Assembly (NCBI GenBank): GCA_033060915.1
Contig: CM065385.1
Coordinates: forward strand, 10,496,501-10,560,500
Direction of reading: 5' to 3'
Origin: Euryodendron excelsum
Lineage: Eukaryota; Streptophyta; Magnoliopsida; Ericales; Pentaphylacaceae
Length of the DNA stretch: 64,000 nt
Shown one piece after another: positions 46,908 to 60,467 of this stretch. Both the position numbers and the translations under genes were made by a program. How positions within the stretch are numbered: position 1 is the first letter of the stretch; each line of letters begins with the position of its first letter. The notes below the pieces were generated by a model. The model was not told where the DNA came from, did not search any database, and was given only the letters and a program-made list of their open reading frames with translations.

Positions 46908-49900
46908 TGTAACCATTTTTGCCCGCTTGGCAGTCTCCAATTCTTCCAGACTTCTATTCAAGTCGATATGGACGCATTCTGGTTCAAACTAGTTTTCTAG
47001 ACGTAATCCAACCAATTGATCACTTCGCAGGCCCATTAGGCCCAAATAGAAGCGAGATGATAAAAATGCCCTAGAGGCATTGTCCGATCCAATTCTAATG
47101 GGCCCGTCTTCTTAAAGACGGTAAGTCCTCGTTTCAATTTCAATTTCAATTCCAGTTCAAATCCAATTCCGATCTAGTTCTAGTTCAAATCATGCTTGAC
47201 ACACCTTTTGAGAAAGTTAATCCCTCAAGGCGGTAAGTTCATCCAGTCCGGCATGTTTTTTGAGAAAAATCTTTAGAATGGTAAGTCCCTCCAAACCCGT
47301 CGACTAGGACGAGACCCCAAGTCCCCTAGATGGTAGAACGGTCCACCTTTGGCGCCTGCTAGCCCGCCGATGAAGAATGTCCTTTTCAATGCGCCTTTCG
47401 AGAAAGTTGATTCCTCAGACGATAAGTCTACCTAGCAGCTTTCCGAGATCAGGCAGTCTCTAGAATAATTGCAAACCGTCAGAGTGGTAGAAACACTTGT
47501 AAACATCACAATTGTTAGAGTGGCGGAAACACTCGTAAACAAGTTAGCATTGGGAATTGCCAACAAACCACTATGTCACGGGACCACCGTCCAAATGACA
47601 GAAACACTCAAAACCCAAGTCAACATCAGTGCTTGCTAGCCCACTCCTGTGAAAAATGACCAAACTGCCCTTAGGGCTTTCCGGCATATTTCTCGAGAAA
47701 GTACCTAAGTCCTCAGAACAATAAGTCCACCCTTTCAAGATTTTTCTAAAGATAATCCAGCATGATTAGGTGTTTTCCAATCGGTTTCAGGCCAATTTCG
47801 AGACCCTCTATTGAAAATGACAATTTTGCCCCTAGGCATCCAAGCGCCCCGAGAACCACACTAGCTCTGGGTATTAAACTGGTAACCCTTTAAGGAAGTT
47901 TTTAATAGCATTCCCGATCGTCCGATACATCTCTAGGTCATTCCGAGTCAGTTCCGGTAAACTTGATGTAAAATAACCGTTTTGTCCTTAGTGGGCCGGT
48001 CACCTTTTCTAACCACACCGGCTCTTGATATCAAATCGGTAAACTCCTAGAACATTCTAGCTAATGTTTCCAAGCCTCAAGCCTTCTTCTAGGACATTCC
48101 AAGTCCATCCAAGCAGCTTTTCGGTCTGATTGACCGTTTTGCCCCTAATAGCTTGGTTAACCCTTCCAACACATCCTAATATTATTTTTCAAGTCTACTA
48201 CCGCTGAGACATTATTCTAAGGGTTCCTCTCCCTTTCTGGCCCTCCAGGCCATTCTCGACCCTTTAAATCATTCCCTGACTTTCTAGAGTCATTCCTAGT
48301 GAAACCATGCTAAAAATTACATGGTAGTCACTAACACAGGCACCCAAATCTTTTGAAGATACATTGCTTGTCAACCGTATACCTTTCCTAAATGGCATGG
48401 CGCCACTCCTAGTGGCGCTAGGGTAAAGTTTTGCTTGGTGCCATTGCAGCAGGCGCTAGTTCAGTCTTCTGTCTATAAATACAGAGCCTCCTCCAGTTTG
48501 AAAAGGGTCTGCAAACACAGTTCAAAAACTCTACTCTTCGATATACAAAGCTCTCAGCCTCTCCAAATCGTAGCTCTCTTTAGGTTCTCCAAAACCTAGC
48601 CTCCATATACAAAACCCTAGCTCCTATACACTTAACCACAACTCTTATACATTCATATAAGAACCTTCGAAGCCTCCATTGAAAAAATGAAGTGCTGCAA
48701 CTTGGAAACTCTTGAAGATCAAAGTAAAGATCGAAGCAAAGCAAGCAAGAAAAACAAACCAAACAAAGCAAGCAAAATAAAGAAGACACAAGGTAGGCTT
48801 CTTATTTACGTTTACGCAATTCTCCCCTCTATTTTCTCTCTCCTAACCCACTTGGGTTTTCTTCTATTTTAACCCACATCTTTCACCCCCTTTTCTTGCA
48901 TGCTTGAAACAAGGGACTCCCCGGTTCATTTATAGGATTAGACTATTGAAGGTCACCATGTTGGGGGCTTTCTCTTAGTCTAACTAGAGACCACATGGAT
49001 TTGACCCCCTTGATTATGTGGTGAAGCCTTTGACCTTCAATGTTCACGACCCCAACTTGTATTGTGCATATCATGATCATGCATCTCTCCAAAACTTGTT
49101 TTCAAACTTATTTTCAAAACTTGCATCGAAAATCGTTTTCAAAACTTGCATTAAATCTTCTTTTTTCGAACTTATTTTCAAAATCACAATCTTAAGGTGA
49201 TTCTAGCATTTCCATAGTTAGGGATACTTTAGGAAAGTATTACATTTAAAATGAATTTCATGGTCCATGTTTTCAAATCTGTATTGATTTCAAAACCACA
49301 ATCCCGGAATGGTTCTAATCCTTCCATGGTTAGAATCGTTTTAGGAAAGTGGAATATTTTTAGAGGCTTGCAAAAGTCCACATTCAAATTCTGTTCCTAA
49401 TTGCTTTTCAAATTTACTTTCCAAAATCTTTTTTTTTTAAATCCTCCTCAAAATCTCTTTTTCCAAAACTCTTTCTAAAATCTCTTTCCTAAAAATTCTT
49501 TCCAAAAATCTCTTTTCTAAAAATTCTCTTCAAAAACCCCTTTCCAAACGTTTTCTTCAAAATTTCACTTTCTAAACAACACTCTTCAAATTTCCTTCCT
49601 AGAAATTCCCTTCAAAAGATTTACTTTCCAAAACCTCTTTTTCTTGGTGTCCAAGTCAAATCCTAGAAGCCATGGTTAGGAAACCCTAATTTTCTTTCTT
49701 AAAACATGATTTCCAGTCTTGCATCAAAACTTCCTTTTTACATCAAGATCATAAATTTTCAAAACCTGTTTTCTACATCAAACTATAGACTTCCAAATCT
49801 AGGATTTCTAAAACTTCACTTTCTAATTCCATGCCAAGTCCAATTTCCCATTTAGGAAATTAGATCCAATCCTCCACTTTTGGAAATAAAATCAAATCAC

Positions 49901-51499
49901 CTTTTTTTAGAAATACAATTCAATCTTTTATTTTAGGAAATAGGAATCAAATCTTTCCTAATCCAAACTTTTTTCCTAATTTCAACCTTTCTTAATCCTA
50001 ATCATTCTTAATTCCAAACTTTCCTAATTTCCAATCTTTCCAAATCTCAACTTTCTAAATCTCAACTCTTCTAATTTTTCTAAATTCAAAACTTTCCTAA
50101 GTTCAATCTTTCCAAATTCCAAATCTTTCCAAAGATGAAACTTTCTAAATTCAAAACTTTTCTAAAATGAAACTTTCCTAAAATAGAACTTTCTTATTTT
50201 AAAACTTTTCTAATTCTGAGATTTTCTAAATCCAATCTTTCTTAAATTCCAACTTTCCAAATTTTCCAAGTCCAACATTCAAGTCAAATCTTTTCTAAAT
50301 CCCTTCTCAGTCAAATCAAGTCTTTCTTAAACCTCAAATCTTTCCTAACTCCTATCTTTCCTAAGTCTAGGTTTCCTAAAACCAAGCTTTCCAAAGGCAA
50401 ACTTTTTCAGTTCAAATTAAATTAAATTCAATTATAAGCTTCAACCCTAGGTTACCCTAAGTCCTAAGATGTCTAGACCCTAGTTCGACCCTAACCCCAA
50501 AGTTAAGAAACTTCCAACTCTTCACCAAAAATTCTTTTCTAGACCAAGATGGTTTTATAAATGTCAATTCAAGTTAAGATACTTTCAAAATTCTATGTTT
50601 CCAAATCAAGTTCAAGTCAATTCTAAGGTCTATTTCAAATCCTCAAGTTCTATTTGAAATCAAAGTCCAATCTTTTCAAATCTTCCAAGTCAATTTCAAA
50701 TCAAAGTTCAATTTTCAATCTTCAAATTCAAGTTCCAAATCAAATTCTTTTCAAACCAAATTTTATATCGGACTCTTGTTTGAACTACGACTGACCTGAT
50801 TCCCGAAAAAGGATACGTAAGTAACCCTCATGGGTGTGGTCACAATATTTTTCAAGTTTTCAATTCCATAACTATTTTCAAACTGCCAATTCTAAAAATC
50901 TTTTTTTCAAATCTCTATTTCTAATTTTTAAAACTTTCTTTCCAATTTCAAATACAGTCTTTTCAAATTCATTTCAAAATCAAATCAAGTCTTTTCAAAT
51001 CCATTTTAATTTCAAATCAAGTTCTTTTCAAATCTTCTTTTCAAAATCAAATCAAATTCTTGCACTTGAATATCATGCATCATATCTAAAAGTTCTTTTC
51101 TAAAGTGGATAGTTTTGGACATTTATTAATCAAAGACTCTAATGAGTGAACCTAGGGTGAATAGACATATAGGTACTGCAAGAGCAGGGTAAGGTGATGG
51201 CTTAATGCGTCTTCCATACACGTAACCAACCCCCGGACTTAGAATCACTGTTTATAAAATGCCAAGTTGAGTTAGTTTCAAAAAAGGGCTTACACTTTTT
51301 TAAAGGTTGCCAAACAACCTCTTTTCTTAAAAACCCTCTCTTAAGGACGTTTTCAAAACCTTTTCAAAAACCCTAAGTTTAACCCTCGGATTGTGTTTAG
51401 TTTTGATCAAGTTAATCAAGTTAGTTGGCGACTCCAAATCTTTTTCAAAAGCCCTTATTCAAAATCAATTTCCAATTCACGACACCAGTGACTCCACTA
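46908..51499 (+). mobile_element. 5' LTR (subfamily A) of a plus-strand Tat/Ogre-like element, about 4.6 kb
   Basis: It starts TGTAACCATTTTTGCCCGC and runs through all LTR modules: E2F-like TTTGGCGC at 47348, dyad cores near 47475-47600, TATA at 48474, pyrimidine-rich block 49380-50420. It ends CACGACA at 51498-51499. About 110-130 bp are missing just before the end (the module with CTAGTCGCACTC and AACGAGAGAGTA). It is followed by a primer site and leader matching the inverted leader at 1-1099, so it is a 5' LTR, not a solo. Confidence 0.7.
48474..48481 (+). promoter_or_regulatory. LTR TATA box (TATAAATA)
   Basis: GTCTATAAATACAGAGCC; likely promoter of the element whose leader and gag remnant follow downstream. 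Confidence 0.6.
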
Positions 51500-51976
51500 G
51501 GTACACTTAGAGGGTTAGGCCAATATGATGTTTCATCACCTTCACCCATTTGGAGTATTTGATAATTTATTCAGTTCTATCCACTTCAAACTTTCAAAAT
51601 CAAGTTTTTCTAAGATTGTTTAAAAAAAAAAACAATATGCCATTGTTTGCACTCTACTCATATTTATTCTATCTTACATTAAGTTTGTCACTCAAGTACT
51701 GACTTTTGCATATTTATTTTTATAGGTGAACCCTTGTTCACAAATTTGTTTCATGTTATGTTAACTGTTGTGTATGAATGAATCTATGAAATGGACAGGA
51801 AGGATGAGAGTTATTGGGCTCTTTCCTCTAATTTTCAAAAATCACACATGCACTGCACGTGTACTTGCATTCTGCATATTTACATTCTCTACCTTGATAT
51901 GTCCCTTCTAGTTAGAAGGAGGAACGGTATATTGGTTGTGGGCAAGATGCTGTGTTAGTTTCTTCGCCTACGACCT
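51500..51976 (+). mobile_element. Primer site and first part of the leader of the plus-strand Tat/Ogre-like element
   Basis: CCAGTGACTCCACTAGG directly after the LTR end is the likely primer-binding site. The rest matches the reverse complement of 500-1099 block by block. TTTTTATAG before GTGAACCCTTG near 51720 looks like a splice acceptor but is untested. No ORF. Confidence 0.6.
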
Positions 51977-53510
51977 TGTAAGCACTCCATTTTTGCCTGC
52001 TCGGCGGTCTCCAGTTTGTCCAAACTTGTATTCAAGTCGATATGGATGCATTCCAACTCAAATCAGTTTTCCAGAGATAATCTAGTCAATCAATCACCTC
52101 GTGGGCCCATCCAGCTTAAATAGAGGCAAGATGACCAAATTGCCCTTGTGGCATTATCTGGTCCAATTCCAATTGGCACGTCTTCTCTAAGACGGTAAGT
52201 CCCCCTTTCAATCTTAATTCCAGTTCAAATTCAATTCCAGTCCTATTCCAATTCAAATCCAATTCCACTCCAATTCTAGTTCAAATTAAGTCCCACTCGC
52301 CTTTCGAGAAAGTTAATCCCTCAAGGCGGTAAATCCATCCATGTCCAGCACAGTTTTTAACAAAAATCTTCAGAACGGTAAGTCCCTTCAAACCCGTCGA
52401 CCGGGATGAAACCCCAAGTCCCCGAGATGGAAGAATAGTCCACCTTTGGCATTTGCTAGCCCACCAGTGAAGAAATGTCCGTTATTTGGCACACCTTTCG
52501 AAAAAGTTGATTCCTCAACCGATAAGTCCACTTAGCAACTTCTTGAGATCAGACAGTCTTTAGAATGATGGTGAACCGTTAGAGTAATGAAAGTACTTGT
52601 AAACATTGCAGCCGTCAGAGTAGCGGAAACACTCGTAAACAGGTCGGTATTAGGAATTGCCAACAAACCCCTATGTCACGGGACCACCGTCAAAGTGGCA
52701 GAAACACTTAAAACTTAAGTCAACACCAGTGTCTGCTAGCCCACTCCAGTGAAAAATGACAAAACTACCCCTAGGGCCATTTCCGGCACGTTTCTTGAGA
52801 AAGTACCTAAGTCCTTAAAACGATAAGTCCACCCTTCCAAGATTGTCTTAAAGACAATCCAACATGGTTAGGTGCCTTCCAGTCAATTTTGGGCCAATTT
52901 CGAGACCTTTCAGTCAAAATGACCATTTTGCCCCTAGGCATCTGAGCGCCCCGAGAACCACACCGGCTCTGGGTATCAAACCGGTAACGTCCCAGGGATG
53001 CTTCTAATAGTATCTCTGGCCTTCCAATACATTTCTGGGTCGTTCCGAGTCAGTTTCGGCAAACCTGGTGCAAAATGACCATTTTGCCCCTAGTAGGCCG
53101 GACACTTTTTCTGACCACACCGGCTCTGGGTATCAAACCGGTAACCTCCTAGAACATTGTAGGTAATGTTTCCAAACCTCGTGTCTTCTTTCGGGACATT
53201 TCAAGTCCATCCCAACAGCTTTCCGACCCGATTGACCGTTTTACCCCTAATAGCCCGATCAACCCTTCTAACACATCTTGATATTATTTTTCAAGTCTAC
53301 TACCCCCGAGACATTCCTGATTTTTTAAATCATTCATGAACCTTCCGAAGTCACTCCTAGTGAATTTAGGCTAAAAATTGCATGGTAGTCACTAGTACAG
53401 GCGCCCAAATCTTCTACGTTATTTGCTGACCTTAAATATTTCCTAAATGCCTGGACCAAGCCAAAAAATGGTCTGGCGCCACTCCTAGTGGCCCCAGTAG
53501 ATTTTTTAAC

Positions 53511-53518
53511 TTGGCGCC
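53511..53518 (+). promoter_or_regulatory. E2F-like site TTGGCGCC next to the LTR TATA
   Basis: Fits TTSSCGSS, 31 bp upstream of the TATA box at 53550, in the same GC-rich inverted-repeat setting as the other copies. Function inferred only. Confidence 0.4.
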
Positions 53519-53549
53519 ACTGCATTAGGCGCCAGTTTAGTCTTCTGTC

Positions 53550-53557
53550 TATAAATA
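53550..53557 (+). promoter_or_regulatory. LTR TATA box (TATAAATA)
   Basis: GTCTATAAATACAAAGCC, conserved position. Confidence 0.6.
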
Positions 53558-56500
53558 CAAAGCCTCCTCCAGTGTGAAAAGGGTCTGCAAACTCAGTCCA
53601 AAAACCCTGCTCTTCGATACACAGAGCTTGAAGCCTCCCCAAACCTTAGCCCTCTTTAGGTTTTTCCAAACCCTAGCCCCCATACACTAAACCCTAGCTC
53701 ATATACACTCTTATAAACTTATATACAAGCCTCCAAAGCCTTCATTGAAGACTTAAAGTGCTGCAACTTGGAAGCTCTCCAAGACCGAAGCAAAGCAAAG
53801 CAAGTAAAGCAAGCAAGCAAAACAAAGAAGATACAAGGTAGTCTTTGTATTTACGTTTATGCAATTCCCCTCTCTCTCTTCTCTCTCCTAACCCACTTGG
53901 GTTTTCTTCTATTTTAATTCTCATCTTCTACCCCCCCTTTCTTGCATGCTTGAAACAAGGCACTTCCTAATTCATGTGTAGGATTAGGCTATTGAAAGTC
54001 ACTATGTCGGGGGCTGTCTTTTAGTCTAACCGGAGACCACATGGGTTCGGCCCTCTTGATTATATGGTGAAGCCTTTAACCTCGTATGTTCAAGACCCCA
54101 ACTTACATTGTGCATATCATGATCATGCATCTCTCCAAAATTTGCTTTCAAACTCGTTTTCAAAACTTACATCGAAAATCGTTTTCAAAACTTGCATTAA
54201 ATCTTCTTTTTTCAAAATCACAATCCTAAAGTGATTCTAGCATTTTCATGGTTAGGGTTGCTTTAGAAAAGTGTTACATTTAAAGTGACTTTCATGGTCC
54301 ATATTTTCAAATCCTTGTTATTTTCAAAACCACAATCCTAGAATAGTTCTAATCTTCTTATGGTTAGAATCGTTTTAGGAAAGTGAGATATTTTTAGAAA
54401 CTTGTAAAAGTCCACATTCAAATCCCCTTTAGAATTGCCTTTCAAACCTATTTTCCAAAATCTCTTTTTAAATCCTCTCACAAATCTCTTTTCAAACTTG
54501 TTTCCCTAAAAACTCTTTTCAAAAAAATACCTCTTTCCAAAAACTCTCTCAAAGTTTTACTTTCAAAATCTCCTTTCCAAAACCCTTTCAAGTTTACTTT
54601 CTAAAAACTTTTTTCCTAAGATCTCCTTCCAAAAATCTTCCTTTCCAAAAATCTCTTTCCTAGAAACTCTCCCTTTAATGGTCTATTTTCCAAAATCCCT
54701 TTTTCTTGGAGTCCAAGGTAAGCCCTAGAGCCAACGATTAGGAAACTCTAATTTTCTTTCCTAAAATATGATTTTTAATCTTGCCTCAAAACCTAGGTTT
54801 CCAAAACCTCCTTTTTACATAAAAAAAAACATCAATTTTCAAAACTTATTTTTTACATTAAATCACAGACTTCAAAATCTAGAATTTCTCAAACTGTCCA
54901 TTCTAATTCCATTTAGGAAACTAGATCCAATCCTTCGTTTTTAGATATTAAATCAAATCACCTCCTTTTAGAAATAAAATCCAATCTTTTTTTTTTTTAG
55001 GAAATAGGAATCTAAATATTTCCTAATTCGAATCTTTTCTAATTCCATACCTTTCCAAATTTCAACTCTCCAAATTCTAAAATCTTTCTTAAACTCAAAT
55101 TTTTTCTAACTTCAAGTGTTTCTAAAACTCAAACTTTCAAACCTTTCCGAATTTCGAACTTTCCATTCCAAATCTTTCCAAAATTCAAAACTTTCTAAAT
55201 TTCAAATCTTTTTTAAATCAAACTTTTCCTAATTCGAATCTTTCCAAAAATCAACTCTTTCTTAAAAAAGAAACTTTCAAATTTCAAAACATTCCAATTT
55301 CAAAACCTTTTCTATTTTAAACTTCCCTAATTCGAAACTTTTCTAAAATGAAACTTTCCAAAAACAAAATTTTCTTATTTTGAAACTCTCCTAATTCTAA
55401 GATTTTCTAAATTCAATCTTTCTTAAACCCCAACTCTCCATGTTTTCTAAATCAAACTTTCCAATCAAATTTTCCTTAAATCTCAAGTCTTTCCTAAGTC
55501 CTATCTTTTGTAAGTGTAGGTTTCCTAAAACCAAATTTTCCAAAATCAAGCTTTTAAGTTCAAGTCAAGTCAATTACATGCTTCAACCCTAGGTTACCCT
55601 AAGTTCTAGGATGTCTAAACCCTAGTTCAACCCTAACCTCAAAGTTAGGAAGCTTCCAACTCTTCTCCAAAAATTCTTTTCCAAACCGAGATGGTTTTCC
55701 AAACTTCAAGTCAAGTCAAAAATGTTTTCAAATCTCAATCTTTCCAAATCAAATCCAAGTTCTTCTTCTAAGTTCCATTGTTTCGAGTCAAGATCAATTT
55801 CAAATCCTCGAGTTCTATTATAAATCAAAGTCCAATCTTTTCAAATCTCCGAAGTGAATTTGAATTCCAAGTTCAATCTCAAATCTTCTATTCAAAGTTC
55901 AAATCAAACCCTTTTTCAAATCAAATCTCTTTTCCAAATCAAACTCTTATCAAATCAAATTTTCTATCAGACTTTTTTCCGAACTATAACTGACCTAATT
56001 CCTCAAAAGGGATACGTAGGCAACTCTTATGGGTACGGTCACAACCTTTTTCAAGCTTCTATTTTCACAACCATTTTTAAGTTTCCAATTCCGTGATCTA
56101 TATCAAGTTTCTAATTCTAAAATCTATTTTCAAATCTTCAATTTTAATTTCTAAAACTTTCTTTCTAATTTCAAATCAAGTCTTTTCAAATCTATTTCCA
56201 AAATTAAATCAAGTTCTTTCAAATTATTTTCAAAATCAAGTTTCATTTTCTCACTTGCATATCATGCATCATGTCAAATATCTTTTCAAAGTTCTTTTCT
56301 AAAGTGGATAGTATTGGAAATGTATTAATCAAAGACTCTAATGAGTGAACCTAGGATGAATAGATATGTAGGTACTGCAAGGGCAGGGTAGGGTGATGGC
56401 TTAGTGCGTCTTTCCTATACATAACTAACCCCCGGACTTAGAATCACTGTTTTTCAGAGGCCAAATTGAGTTATTTTTAAAAAGGGCTTACACTTTTTCA

Positions 56501-56803
56501 AAGGTTGCCAAACAACCTCTTTTCTTAAAAACCCTCTCTTGAGGAAGTATTTTTGAAAAACCTTTTTCAAAAAATGCTAAGTGAGATCTTCAGATTGTGC
56601 TTAGTTTTACGTGACCTAACTCACCTTAATCAAGTTAGGTGGCGACTCCAAACCTTTTTTTTTCTTTCCAAAAGCCCTTATTCAAATCAAATTTCTAATT
56701 CAAACCTAGTCGCACTCGTCCTTTTAGAAGGATGAGTTCTAACGATAGAGCATTGTGTTTTTCTCAATTGACTTTTTTGGGTGCGAAAAATCGAGGCGCG
56801 ACA

Positions 56804-57871
56804 GGCCTCTTGATGATTCCCCTGCTCAGATCACCAACCAATCATGGCACCACCTTGGGGAGTGGGCGTAGGTTTGAAAATCTGGAAACCGAGCCTTTTA
56901 GGACGCATTAGTAAACCCTAAACCTGATGCTCATATAGACACCATGCATAGTCGAACCTCTGCCAGATTTAAGACACACACACCATTTTCAAAATCATAG
57001 AGGAAAGGGCGACTGCTTTACTTTCCTTTAAATTTATCTATTCTTGTTGTTATAATGCTTGTATTCCTATTGCTATAATGCCTATCTGTTTACCTTACAA
57101 ATGTATTTTCTCTCTCTTTACTCTATGTATCCATGTTCATGCATTCAATATTTTATATCCAGATAAGAGTTCCATAGTAACTCAAGTCACCGCATTTTCA
57201 TGCATATAATCAACTCAAAGAGAGTGACACTAAGTTCGCTCTCCATTGCTTTAAACCTACCAAAACCCTAAGGGTTCCCATGTAACCCTAAGGATTCATT
57301 GTGTGCATTTCAAGTCATTCCATAAGAGGGGCCCCAATCCCTCTATGCTCACGGAGATAGGATTGTAAAGAAGACAAGGGGCAATCAATCAACAAGGACG
57401 TAAAATCCAAAAAAGGCAAATCCAAAGACTCAAGAGTAGTTTAGGATTTCATGTATAAAATTAGATAGGTGGAAGTCCAAAGAGAAATATTTCTCTCTCT
57501 CGCATTAAAGTGTACTCTGTTTTCTCTTGTAGTCTAAATTCAAAGTTCTATGTATCCCTTTCCTTTGAACATATGAATGAAAGAAGATTCTCATCTGATG
57601 GTAAAGTATTTGCATACAGGGGCAAGTCCCCTATCTCTGAAAATGAGCCAAAGCAATCATACTTAGTCTCTCTCTCAAATAGGGACACCCTAGGGCATGC
57701 ATTGCATAAGGCTATCTAAAAATAAAAAACTAACTTACAATTTATGTCATTGTTTTTCTACTTTTTTCTTTTTCATTTACAGAGATCACCCTGCACTAAG
57801 TCAACATTGCTCCCAAGAAAGGTCAACATCCACCTAAAGACCCCATTATCACCTGACAAAGAGCATCACTA
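56804..57871 (+). mobile_element. Second part of the leader of the plus-strand Tat/Ogre-like element
   Basis: Continues the leader after the solo LTR. Around 56945-57025 it matches the inverse of 290-370. About 1 kb without a coding frame, ending at the gag start. The short ORF at 57510-57719 has no family features. Confidence 0.55.
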
Positions 57872-58531
57872 ATGGCTACCAACCCTGAAGAACCATCTCA
57901 AGTCTCTCGAGAGTAGGTCAAGGAAATGAGGACCAAGATTAATGAAATATTCAAGCTCATTCAAACCATGGCAATGAAGGATGCTGTTGCAATCCTATCA
58001 TTTGTCCATGACTTCTTCCAAAAACCCAAAGCCCATTCGATTCCCCAACCACCGGCCCGGTTGTTACCGCACCAAAACTTAATTCTCAATTTTCAAAAAC
58101 ATCTGTGACACTTCCTCAGTCTAGGCGAGCAAGTGAGAAATGGACATTTACTAAACTCGCTTGTTCATTGACCACGACATATTTTGGCCTCCTAGCGGCC
58201 GAATATCTGAAACCTATACCTTATCGACCCCGGGCCTAATCCTCTACCTCCTTACTTTAAGTCTGCAGGAAGCTGTGAATACCATTCGGGCGGCCAAGGA
58301 CATGATACTGAAGATTGTTTAGTCCTCAAATACAAAATTGAAGACCTGATAGATGACAAGATCATCGGCTTACGACTAGTGAATCCTCCTCTAAATGCCA
58401 CTATAGACCCTCTACTAGACCACACCATCAACATCATCACAGAATTTGGCAACGACAAGGTTTGGTTCACCACATGCCAAGAGATATTATACGAGGATGG
58501 GGAGGAAATGGAACGGGAAGATTTGGAATAG
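57872..58531 (+). pseudogene. Decayed gag of a Ty3/Gypsy (Tat-lineage-like) element, internally deleted
   Basis: ATG 57872 opens MATNPEEPSQVSRE, then an amber stop at 57914-57916 (a CAG-to-TAG change would explain it), then a helical NEIFKLIQTMAMKDA stretch like gag N-termini of this lineage. The large central gag domain is absent. The frame shifts by about 58110 and again near 58231. From there a readable segment leads to a zinc-knuckle-like CEYHSGGQGHDTEDC (58274-58318) and KIEDLIDDKI, the familiar C-terminal gag block of Tat-type elements, ending at TAG 58529-58531. Normal gag is several hundred residues; only about 210 codons remain. It cannot make a working protein. Confidence 0.65.
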
Positions 58532-60467
58532 CATCATGCCTGGTTATAGTGCAACCCTAATTAAATGCCAGTCCCTGAAGATGAACTCGTGGATGAATCT
58601 ACCGAGAAGGTTGACCATGTGATACAAGAAACCAAACACATGAAAAAGGAATTACAATCGTACCACTTTGACCCATCCAGAATACAAGAGCTATTCATAC
58701 CCAGTGCTAGGAACCCGCTGCTATGCACGTTTGAGGAACACTAAGGCACGGTCGGGTGCCAGAGCAGAAAACCCTAAGCCCGGGTCAAGTCTATTAAGCT
58801 ATAAGAAGACAAGCTACCCAATTGATTTATTAAACAAACTAAGGAGCTAGCAGAGGAAGGCAAAAGGGTCAAGGAAGCTAACAATTGCATTATCACTACC
58901 AATTCACTCAGAGCTTCGGGAGAAACCTCTACCTGTCTTGCCTTGGCTAAGGATCCCAACCATGGATGGAGCATCGAGGATGTGGGCATCATCCCAAAAC
59001 CCAATTAGAAGGAGTCTCGTCAAAAGCGTATAAGAAAGGGGTGTTTTCACTCACTTTCTTTCTATCCCTTTACATTTTGTCCTTAAATTAATATTTGCAT
59101 TTCTACTCCTTTAAAAAGAACTATATGTTTTTCACTGCTATAATGAAATGATTAAGTCTTTTTATTCAATTGCTATTATCTTATATTCTTCTTGTGAATG
59201 GTGCATACTTCTTGCGCAAGGGGCATGGTCTATCTTATGAAGCATCTGACTTGAGAGGTATGATAGCATGGGTTAGTCACTCGCCAATTGATCAACTTTC
59301 CGCAAGAAGAGAGAGAATGAAGATGAGTGAGAAAACTACTTAAAGGCAACACTTGCAAGATACCGAAGCTAAACGATGTGTTGCCAGATTATCAAGATGA
59401 AAAGGAGCCATCTTTCATTTTTTCATATATATATATATATAATTAAAAAAAAAGTAAAATACAAAAGTGTTTATATTCCCTTTGCTTAGCCCCTAGTGCC
59501 TCACAAAAAGTGAAATATTCCTCGTCAATCCTGATCCAAGACCGTCCCCCCACACTGGGGTAGACAGATAACTGAGAACTATAGGAATAACATCCATCCT
59601 CTATCATGATGGGGCAACGTTGAAGGCTTTATGGATCAAACAATCTAGTTCAAAGTGAAGAGAGGCCCTCATTTCATTTTTCATACAATCTGAAACAACC
59701 CTTGCTAGACCCATTGAGCCATTTACTCTTCTTTTTTTTTTTAAGCAAACCCCGACCTCAGAATCACCACCCACAATGGGTTAGATTGAATTGTTAAGGA
59801 AAATGTCTAAAAAAAAAGGTTGTAGAATTGTTTGTTTCGTAAAAGGAAAGAAAAAAGATGAAAAAAAAGAGCAAAGGAAAAAAGTGGCCAAGGGGCAAGA
59901 GGCCAAAAAAAAAAAAACAAAAAGGATTGGAGAAAGTCATGTTTATACGATCTTAAAAAGCGTGTAGAAAGGCCGTAAGAAAGAAAGAGTCATTTCATCT
60001 TGAGAAGTATATAGTAAAGGCAAGGAAGAAATTTAAAGGTGATCTAAGGTGATAAAGAAACCAAGTAGAAACAATAGGTTTGAGCCTTTAACCTTTCTTG
60101 TAAAAACCCGAAATCACGGCCTATATTACAACCCTACTAAAGTCCACTCTGATTGAAAACGAATTGCTTGATCTAAATAAGCCAGATGTGTTGCTGAAGC
60201 TAAAGAAGGATGCTAACCCTGTCAAAAAAATAAATAAATAATCAAGGATGATATGGATGTAAACCCTGCTAAAAACAACATCAAATTTGAGCCTGTATAT
60301 CCCGTTGTTTCGAAAACCCCATGACCTAGCCTATATTACGGTCCTAAATCAAAGTCTCCTCAGATTGAAGGACTAGTCACTTATCGCTCTGCTAAAGGCC
60401 GGGTAAGCTGTTGCCAAAGCCCCGACAGTTAAGAGTTTCAGCCTCCATAATCCTATACACTAACTCC
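58532..60467 (+). mobile_element. Degraded internal sequence downstream of gag, no pol recognised
   Basis: 58532-59020 still has coding-like composition in broken frames. After 59040 it becomes non-coding: a TA microsatellite (about 59425-59442), CCCCCCACACTGGGGTAGACA near 59545, and an A/G-rich zone 59820-60070. I saw no protease, RT, RNase H or integrase motif, so pol is deleted or lost. Confidence 0.45.

Larger units (their letters stand above)
51977..56803 (+). mobile_element. Solo LTR (subfamily A), 4827 bp, TSD GACCT/GGCCT
   Basis: It starts TGTAAGCACTCC and ends GAGGCGCGACA. Flanks GACCT (51972-51976) and GGCCT (56804-56808) differ by one transition. It is inserted in the leader of the surrounding element: the inverted leader at 1-1099 is continuous across this point. 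TATA at 53550, TTGGCGCC at 53511, pyrimidine-rich block about 54410-55560. Confidence 0.85.
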
